This document shows positions 56,287-64,000 of a stretch of 64,000 nt of DNA, one piece after another. Each line of letters begins with the position of its first letter. Positions within the stretch are counted from its first letter, which is position 1. A model generated the notes under the pieces. That model had not been told where the DNA came from. It worked only from the letters and a program-made list of their open reading frames with translations, and did not search any database. Source of the stretch: Lepisosteus oculatus (Eukaryota; Chordata; Actinopteri; Semionotiformes; Lepisosteidae); contig NC_090696.1 of assembly GCF_040954835.1 (NCBI RefSeq), positions 75,391,722 through 75,455,721 of the forward strand, read 5' to 3'. The position numbers and the translations under genes are program-made.

Positions 56287-59200
56287 CGTTACCCTGCGCC
56301 GCTGACAAGCAGGCCCACAGGCCGCGGCGGGGCAGGAAGAGATCACGACCCATCTGGGAAGCTGACTGCAGGGACGGAGACGCGGCCTTTCGGGGATGAG
56401 AGGCGTCTTTCTCATCCCTCACGCAGTCAACGGGCAACTCTCAGGAAGAGGTTGTGTCCACACTGTTTACATTAGACTCCATCCCCACGCTTTCAGTGCC
56501 CACCCGACTCCTTAAGAACATCTCCTGTATTTCTCAGCGTTTACAACTACTACATTCATGCCGAGAAGAAGATATTTTAAGAGTGGAAAGTTTAGGCAAA
56601 TCATTTTTTTCGTCATCCTTTCAAAGCCGAGTGAGCTGACCTTTTATCTTCTGGACTTCGAACAGTCGCTCTGTTCATGACAGCCATAAACAGGCCCCAT
56701 TTACTGGTGTTCGGCTAGGACAGAAACCCCAGCCTTGTAAACCGCGCAGATGTCAACAGTCTTGAAACGCAAGACAGTCTTCAGTTATTTACAGAAATAC
56801 CACAACAGTGAGAACACCGCGTTCCCAGGTACGGGCAAGAAAAAGCCACAAGTGTTGTAGCACTTCTGCAATGGAACACGAAGCAAGAACAGCAGTGTGC
56901 ACAAACTGTACTAAAACATGCCTTCGGGCACAAAGAAATCTATCAAAATGATATTCACTGATTCTGTAAATTATTTGTGGTGATCATGGCCCTGTGGTTC
57001 TTTTTCCCCCCACAGATTTACAGATTCACAGTCCATTCCAGAAACCTCCCCTGATCTCTGTCCACTCTGACCCATGTCTGGGACCCTCGGACCCACAGCC
57101 CTCAGCCCTGGGAGTTGAAAATGACCGTGAGTCTGCAGTTGCTCCATTAAAATTAAGTATGTCTGCATTCAAGAGCATTTTACTTCAACAAAAGCACTGT
57201 ATGAATAATTGAACAAATAATGGCATAACGGTGCTCAGAAATCATGTGTAAAAAAATTAAAACCCACTATGGGACCTCCTCCTAATTTTCCTGGAAAACA
57301 CACCACTGAAAAACACAAAGCAAACGTTCCTCGTAAGAAACCACACTAAACACCACAGGAGCAGTAAGTAATGGCAAACAGCACATCTAAGATTTATACT
57401 CTTGCTCTGAGCCTGATCAGTCCTATTACCCCTGTCTCTGGAAAGACTTTGCACAGCCTTTTAAATAGATGGCTGGAAAGGGGCTCTTTTTGGCTACAAG
57501 AACTTCCTTTTTTTAGATTAACGACACAGAAACTCCATTAAATCCATCAGAACTAAGGAAACCACTGTCACATTGAGGAACAGCGAAAGAATATCTGACT
57601 TCCAGCACACCTCCTCTACCGGCCAGGCAAAATGAAGCACTCTGGAATGGTTTACTTACGAAACGGGACCGTGTGTCTGCAGTCATTAATCATGAAAATT
57701 ACACCAACAGCTTATCAACAGGTTTCAGTCTCATGCTGGGGCTGACTTTAGGATGCATTGTTCATCGTTTCTAACATTTCTTACTAAATCAATTTACAGC
57801 TTAAAGGTAAAGAGGTTGAACTAGCTTTCAATATAAAGTAGAGTACATTTTAAAACCAATTTGCACAGTAATGCGATTCAAGTTTTACAATTTCCATAAC
57901 AATGAAAGCAGGACACCAACAGAAGTTGACAAGCCGTACTAAACTTAATACAAATTTATAGAAACTCTCCTTTTTCCTTTTCAAACACATTACTCCAATC
58001 ACCAATAGACTTCTTTATCCTTCATTCTAAAATCTAAAACATGTCCGGTCTCTCTCTTCACATCCAGTTCATAAGCAGATTCTCCTTGTTTATCTTCAGA
58101 CCACGTTAGTAACAGCATCTCTTGTTATTGGGCCAGGAAGAGAAAGTCAGGAGTGCTGAATGTCAGTACAGCAGGAGTATAACTGGCTGTCCTGAAGGTG
58201 GGTGCTGAAAGATTTCTATATTGGAAGACATGCCTCTCGCAATGTGTAGAGTATCCACACTCAGATTGAAGTATCAAGCCAATGCCACACACTGCCAGCC
58301 CCCAAGAAAACATGTATTTAAATACACAACCCATTGTACATTAAATTATGTAATAATGCCAACATTAATATTTTTTGTTAATTTATTATGATTATTCCTT
58401 GCATTTTGTCATCATGTCCCTTCTCATTCAGTGTCCTGTCCTTCCCACGAACTCCACTGTAAAATCAAAAATAATCTGCACAGCTGGCACCTACACTTCG
58501 CCAGTGACACCAGGACTTCCACAGCAGTCCTCTGACCAGCTCCGCAGTGGCACAAGGGAGAGAGAAGGACAAGGCGCGATCACCTCCACACAGGGGCACG
58601 GGGGCTCTTCTGCACTTGCAAAAGCACCAGCTGCTTTCCTACCCAGACATCCTGCTCGTAGAAAACGAAACTCCAGATGCGAGCACCCCAGGCTGCATCC
58701 CGCACCTGTGGAAAGTGTCCGCGAACAGATGCAGTGTGCTGTTCCTGTACAACCATCGTGACTGCAATCGCCCTCCACACAGATGCACACAGCGACACTG
58801 TGTCGCTTCTGCACGGCCCCAGAAAGCAGAAGGACAGAGGGCTGGACAACTCCGGCGACCTTCCTGACCGCACTGAGCAGCGCTCGCCCAAAGACGCGTG
58901 TCTAATTCCAGCCCCTCGATTTGAATCCCCACAATCATCTCTGGAACGCCTCGGAGGCTGGACACAGATCTGTCTTCATCCGCTGCTCTGAACAGTGAGC
59001 GGGTGAGGTGGGCCAGTTCAGTCCATCACCTTTCCCTGTTAGTAGGAAGGCTGGGACACTGCATAACAAAGGAACATGATGACAAAGAGCAGACATTCTT
59101 AATTTATAATGTTCCCAGATTCCGCTTTGCTTTATTGTGACTGTGAGAAGATGAGGAGGAACAAAAATTCAGACTCAGGTGGTTTATTGCAATATTTACT

Positions 59201-59363
59201 ATTCACTTGCTAGTGGAACATTTCTCTGGGTCAAAGTCCATCAGTCTTAACCGATGCAGCCAATGACCAAAAACATATCAGAGCAGATTTAACTAGGGGT
59301 AATGGTGTCTTGAATTTTGTCTCTTTTCTGGCTACCTGGGTAAATGTCTCCTTGGGCATCTAA

Positions 59364-59570
59364 GACAGGAGGCCGAGGTCATTCCACCCATCCAGTTCAT
59401 TTTCTATGGGTTTCGGCTTCAACAACATGGTTGGGAAGCTTGTTCCATGCTCCATCAACTCTATGTGTAAGGATGTTCCTCCTGTACTCAGTTTAAATAA
59501 AATTCCATGTAGTGTCCACTTACAGTACGTCCTCTGATTTGTTTATAAAGAGCAGACAGTTTCAAGACCC
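59364..59570 (+). repeat. Unclassified interspersed repeat, family R2
   Basis: In IRF2 intron 1. Contains 'ttcggcttcaacaacatggt', 'agcttgttccatgctccatc' and 'gatgttcctcctgtactcag', in the same order as the copies at 3195 and (reversed) 29571. Confidence 0.5.
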
Positions 59571-60092
59571 TGGCACTAAACTGCATACAAGGTTAATATT
59601 TGATCATAATGGCTGACCTGCTATTATATTCAGAAAACACCATAAAAGATCAGCCTGCCATAGAAATGCAGTCAGTTGTGCAAGGAAAAAACAAAAAGAC
59701 ACGAAACCTATCTCTCCTGTGGTTCCAGACAGGAATTTGATCAACAGAACTTTGATTTTCAGAAATGAATAAAGCTCTAAAATATGTTACGTTATCATTA
59801 GTTTTATTATAATCTAGTTATTATTGTATTTTTATTGTAAACTTACTTATCTCATCAAAGATACATTAAAAGACAAAAAACTCTTGGCAAAATCTCAATT
59901 AACAAGATACTGACTGAGATACCTCAGAAGGAATTTTAAAAACCCACCCTGCACAAGGAAATGTTTATGTTTACATAACAACATGAAAATAATTTCAAGC
60001 AACGCAAAATGTCACACGCTGCACAATCAAAATGTTACGTTAGTAGCTATTATACTGCACAGAGCCACTCTGAATCTAATCACAAAATGTAA

Positions 60093-60455
60093 TCACTAAA
60101 TTTAAACTTGTTAAAGAGCAAGGGTTTCCTAGTGGAGTCCTGTTGGGATTTGCTAAGCAGTAAAGTGCAACTGATACAGTTCTGTGAGGGAAAGCGCTGG
60201 AATTATTTAACCAGGGTTCTCCGAGATGAACTTCCTACAACTTCCCAGACCCAGGCACCATTCAATGACATCAGTGAGAGAGATGCTCCATTCCTCCAAT
60301 CAGTGCTAGCTCTCATGTCAGTCGCTATGGAGCTTGCAGAGAGTCAGAAGACGACAGAGACCCTAATGGAGGAGCTCGGCCTCCTTTCTCCATTCTTCCC
60401 CTACAGTTCAGGAGTTGTCACTGAGAACCATGAGGCAAAACAGAAAAAACTGTGA
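60093..60455 (+). other. Unidentified protein-like ORF in IRF2 intron 1, perhaps a gene fragment
   Basis: A 120-codon stretch open on the plus strand, antisense to IRF2, ending in TGA at 60453-60455. There is no in-frame ATG near its beginning; the first is well inside. The translation is balanced and helix-like (KSKGFLVESCWDLLSSKVQL, DAPFLQSVLALMSVAMELAE, TTETLMEELG), not the low-complexity sort usual in introns. I do not recognise the family. The stop lies eight bases before the hAT-type element. It may be an exon or a decayed retrocopy of a gene from elsewhere. Confidence 0.3.
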
Positions 60456-60462
60456 TTCCAAA

Positions 60463-60866
60463 TAGGGCTGGGCGATATGGCCAAAAACATCACGACAAGA
60501 AATTTCATATCAGTCGATATCGATAATTATCACAATAACTGTCAAATCATTATTTCTTTCAAGTTTAAAGGCAGATTTTTTCTCCTGAGTGAAAGTTGAA
60601 GAAACCAGACAGTTAACTGGTAAATTAAACAACTTTTTATTTTAAGAACACAACAAACACTTGCCAAACAGCAGAAACCTTAAACAAATCTGTCAGCTGC
60701 CCGGTCTGCAACACACACGCGCACTCGCGCAGTATTTTGTGTGCATGCGCATATCTTGAGCAAAGCGTAAACATATATATCGAACATTCATCGCACTTTT
60801 GTTAAAATTATATCGAGGAAAATTATATCGCGATAATTATCATTATCAAATTACCGCCCAGCTCTA
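60463..60866. mobile_element. hAT-type MITE, 404 bp
   Basis: Terminal inverted repeats TAGGGCTGGGCG and (reverse complement of the right end) TAGAGCTGGGCG. They are flanked by an 8-bp duplication with one mismatch, ATTCCAAA at 60455-60462 and ACTCCAAA at 60867-60874. Eight-base duplications and TAGGG-type termini are typical of hAT elements. Inside both ends there are further inverted 'cgataattatca' motifs. No transposase is encoded. Confidence 0.75.
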
Positions 60867-63639
60867 ACTCCAAATCTTTGGCCTCAGAACTCTAAAACCT
60901 TTAATTTATCAGGGAAAGCAAATAAAAGGAATATGTTTTGCCCCTCCTCTGTTTTCACAAATTTTAGAACATTTTTTTTCTAGACGCATTCTACGGAATA
61001 TATTGCAGGAATTGTTTTTTTAGAGAATTCACAACTTTATTATTTATTAAGAGAACATGATAGCACAATAATAGAAATATTTTTTAAATAAACAGTAAAA
61101 TTCAACACACCACAAAGTTAATATCTCTTGATTTAAGAGTTGCCATTTGTGTGTGTGCGTGGTTGGCGAGTGTAAATGTTTGAGATTTGAAACTTGCTCG
61201 TTTTGCACACCACACCTGCTTGTCTTCTGCAAATGTGAAAAAAATGAACTCACTTTTAAATAAGACACTCACACCGAAATCGAATTCCAGTGGCATTTAT
61301 GTGAAGATATGGACTTCAATGAAATGTGAGCCACAATCTCCAAACCAAAGCCAGAACTGGGGCTGGGTTTTTTACAAGCACCACATAAGAGCACTGCAAT
61401 GGAGCTCAAACCTTGAATGCTGGCTTGTCAGAAGTGCATCCAAAATGAAGCAGTTTCTTTCCCACCATGTGAAAGTAAATGACAGAAACTGAGGAAAAAA
61501 TAACATCCCTTATTTCATTTCTGCATGCCGACAATTTTCTATCTCATGACTAAAAGGCTATTATTTTTAGGAATCACCGTGTGGGGGTCATACTGAATGA
61601 AGCTCAGAAAAGATGGTCTCAGGTACAAGTACAAGTACAAGTGGTATCTGGTGGAAGACAACAGAAGAGCATCGATCTCCACATTCACTGGATGGCCATG
61701 GGTTACATTCCTCCTAAAGGATGCCATGCTACATTAAAACATTGTAAACATTAACAACCTCCTGCTTGGCAACTGCATGAGCATTATTTTTTCATAGGTA
61801 ATATTATTTCACGATGAACACTTAATCCCTCCATAACGCCATCGTGTTCGTTAGTGACACTCCGGATCACGTTGGTCACTATTAAAACTGCAATTTCAGC
61901 TTGATTCTGAAACACTTCAAAGGTTCTGTAATTAGAAGCACACACACACAGCTTTCGGCCTAAATGTACTGCCTTTTGAAAATGTCAGAGGCACCTGAAA
62001 CCGCAGTTATATTTGAATCTTTCACTTACTGTACACACAGTCTCAGAGAATTTAATATTTTTTTTGAAAGTCCCAGAGGGTTACATTTATCTGAAGGGAA
62101 ACCTAATGATAAACTTGGAAAACTGCCAAGTTAAAAAAACGTATTTTTGCCTTGCAATTCACAAATAAAAAAAGCCAGCTATTTTTCAAGTTACTGTTCC
62201 ACCACACACTAGGTAATTTAATTGGTCAGATTTATTTTGCCAGGTGGTCAGATTATATCCTACAGTTAACTTTAACCCTTGACATTAAACACACACACAT
62301 CTCATTATTGTTGTTTGGAATTCCAGAGCAAAACAACTAAAATAAAACAACTTCTTACGGACAAAGCGAAAAAACTGCTTCTCTTATAAGGAAATAAACT
62401 GAAATGAGTAGCCTACCAACCAGAAACCCCAAAATATGCTATTGTGACCTCATTTAAGAGTCAAAAACTAAACACTAACAAGCTTGGAGAGCATTAAAGC
62501 TACAGAAACATCTACGTTCTCCTGTACTCTCTGAAAAGACCTACTTCTTCCTCAATATACAGCAGTCTGATTTAATCTGTGAACACTTCTCTCTCGATGT
62601 GGCAAGCAGACACAGACACTGATACGTACCATTTAAGTGCTATATAAACATTTGCCAGTTGATGATTAAATGTAACCCACAATGAGGGATACACACATCT
62701 GATTTCCATCTTACCCCCGTGTGAGATAGTACTGGTCTCAGAGATTTCAATCTAATATCTAAATGCTTTCAAGGCATGTGCAAGTAGATTATTCAGCCCC
62801 CAATGTGCAGCAGAGCAGATATGGTAACAACAGTCACAATTAGAAGAAACTTAGTCACCCAGAAGCAGATAAGAGCGAACACATAAATGTCTTCTCTAAT
62901 TTGGGCTCCTCAAAATGAATAATGCTAACCTGAAATCTAAGCGATTACCACACAGCATGTCCCCCTAAATCACAAACAGTTGCCCTATAGCTAGAAGTCT
63001 TGTACACTATGACCAAGCTGGATTACAGTGTGCTTCAGAAGACAGAGATCCTACATCTTTAGGAGGTGCCCCTGGGACGTTTAATCAGGAATGACAGCAC
63101 AGGGAGGATACATACTTTAGCTATGCTGTCACACCTTCAAGAACTTTTAAGAAACTGCATCTGCAACATGAGAAAGAAATTCTCTACTGAGCGATTGCTT
63201 CACCTTTAAAAAAAAAACAGGGATGTGGGAGTTGAACCTGATCAGCTTTTTTTTATATATCTAGGAATCTGCTTTTAGGTGTACATTTTTTAGTTATTAA
63301 CACAGCGTCGATCCAAGGAAGACAAAACACAAACCAACTAAAACCACAGATCGTGATCAAGTCTTTATTCAAACGTCAGTATTTAACCCCCTTTTAGAAT
63401 AAAGACAACTGTGTTTAAAATGTGCATTCTGTCAAATTAAAACTTCATCCCAAGGCAAGTTCTTTTTCTAGGAAAACAAGCGCCTATACCTGCATATCTG
63501 CCTCGTTCACATGGGAGTTAACCTACGACCACAGCGATGCCTTCGTTCACTGCAACGTCTGCAAGAAAAACACGGGCTATGTATCCAAAGCAGCACGCCT
63601 CGAATTCAACCCTTTTTTTTTCCAAGCACTGTTAACAGC

Positions 63640-64000
63640 GGTTCAAACTTACGTAGAGGGCGGCATGTGTTGACGGAACCGAGGCCCGAAGAGGACACCT
63701 GCTGTGCAACTTGGGTTGCCTGTCGTATGACTTGGCAGACTACAATGTATCGATAGGCTTACGCCTGTGCGGCACATGGGGGCACGGCGGCGGCGGCCTC
63801 TCACGCCAAGCCCCGGCCGGAGCGCCCCGCCGTTGGCTGCGCCGCCTGTCACTTCAGCGGCGGCGAGCCCAGCGTGCACCGTCACCGCTCGCCGCAGCCG
63901 GGGAGGGGGGAGAGGAGAGGAGGAAACCGAGAGAAAGCCCGATTAAAGCGACAAGTTACGGAGCCCCAAGCCTGCCGACAGCACGGCACCCAGCCTCGGG
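63640..64000 (-). promoter_or_regulatory. IRF2 CpG-island promoter and non-coding first exon
   Basis: GC- and CpG-rich sequence at the 5' end of IRF2, cut by the window edge. On the minus strand GCACAGGC|GTAAGC at 63763 is a good splice donor for a 5' UTR exon that would join the acceptor at 56255. An ISRE-like string lies at 63923-63937. The transcription start cannot be placed. Confidence 0.5.
63923..63937 (+). promoter_or_regulatory. ISRE/IRF-E-like site
   Basis: GAAACCGAGAGAAAG resembles the interferon-stimulated response element (two GAAA units with two-base spacing) but has one imperfect unit. In mammals the IRF2 promoter is known to be inducible through an IRF-binding element, so its position is suggestive. 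Confidence 0.3.

Noticed and set aside
1-64000. tRNA genes and CRISPR arrays
   Set aside because: No cloverleaf-like sequence with intact A and B boxes and no regularly spaced direct repeats were seen; the regular runs are microsatellites.

Overview
The window is vertebrate nuclear DNA, most likely from a ray-finned fish. It has large introns with GT-AG junctions, CpG-rich promoter areas, microsatellites and many interspersed repeats. The dominant repeat is a 5S-rRNA-headed, Deu-domain SINE (SINE3/DeuSINE type). Together with uncomplicated single-copy ENPP6-IRF2 synteny this would suit a non-teleost such as a gar or bowfin, but the species is an inference.

Two genes can be assembled exon by exon, both on the minus strand. 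ENPP6, the GPI-anchored choline-specific glycerophosphodiesterase, has eight coding exons between 10931 and 25850 and gives a 438-residue protein with all catalytic and metal-binding residues present. IRF2, an interferon regulatory factor, has eight coding exons between 45334 and 56249 plus a probable non-coding first exon near 63763-63950 in a CpG island. It gives a 342-residue protein with the five-tryptophan DNA-binding domain. All exon phases agree. The order ENPP6-IRF2, both minus, matches human 4q35.1. The left end (1-1760) looks like the 3' UTR of a plus-strand gene, which by synteny would be STOX2.

Layout: 1-1760, probable 3' UTR with a poly(A) signal; 1761-4240, intergenic with old repeats; 4246-6670, two phase-compatible exon-like pieces of an unidentified minus-strand transcript; 6.7-10.6 kb, intergenic with a MITE and a SINE fragment; 10.6-25.9 kb, ENPP6; 26-44 kb, intergenic, with SINE copies and one short signal-peptide ORF at 36971; about 44.4-64 kb, IRF2, with a hAT-type MITE and an unidentified protein-like ORF in its first intron.

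The most interesting non-gene structure is an inverted-dimer element at 23738-23961, flanked by perfect 12-bp direct repeats. Its arms resemble Penelope-like terminal sequence with hammerhead-like core motifs. No prokaryotic features (operons, CRISPR arrays, ribosome binding sites) are present.
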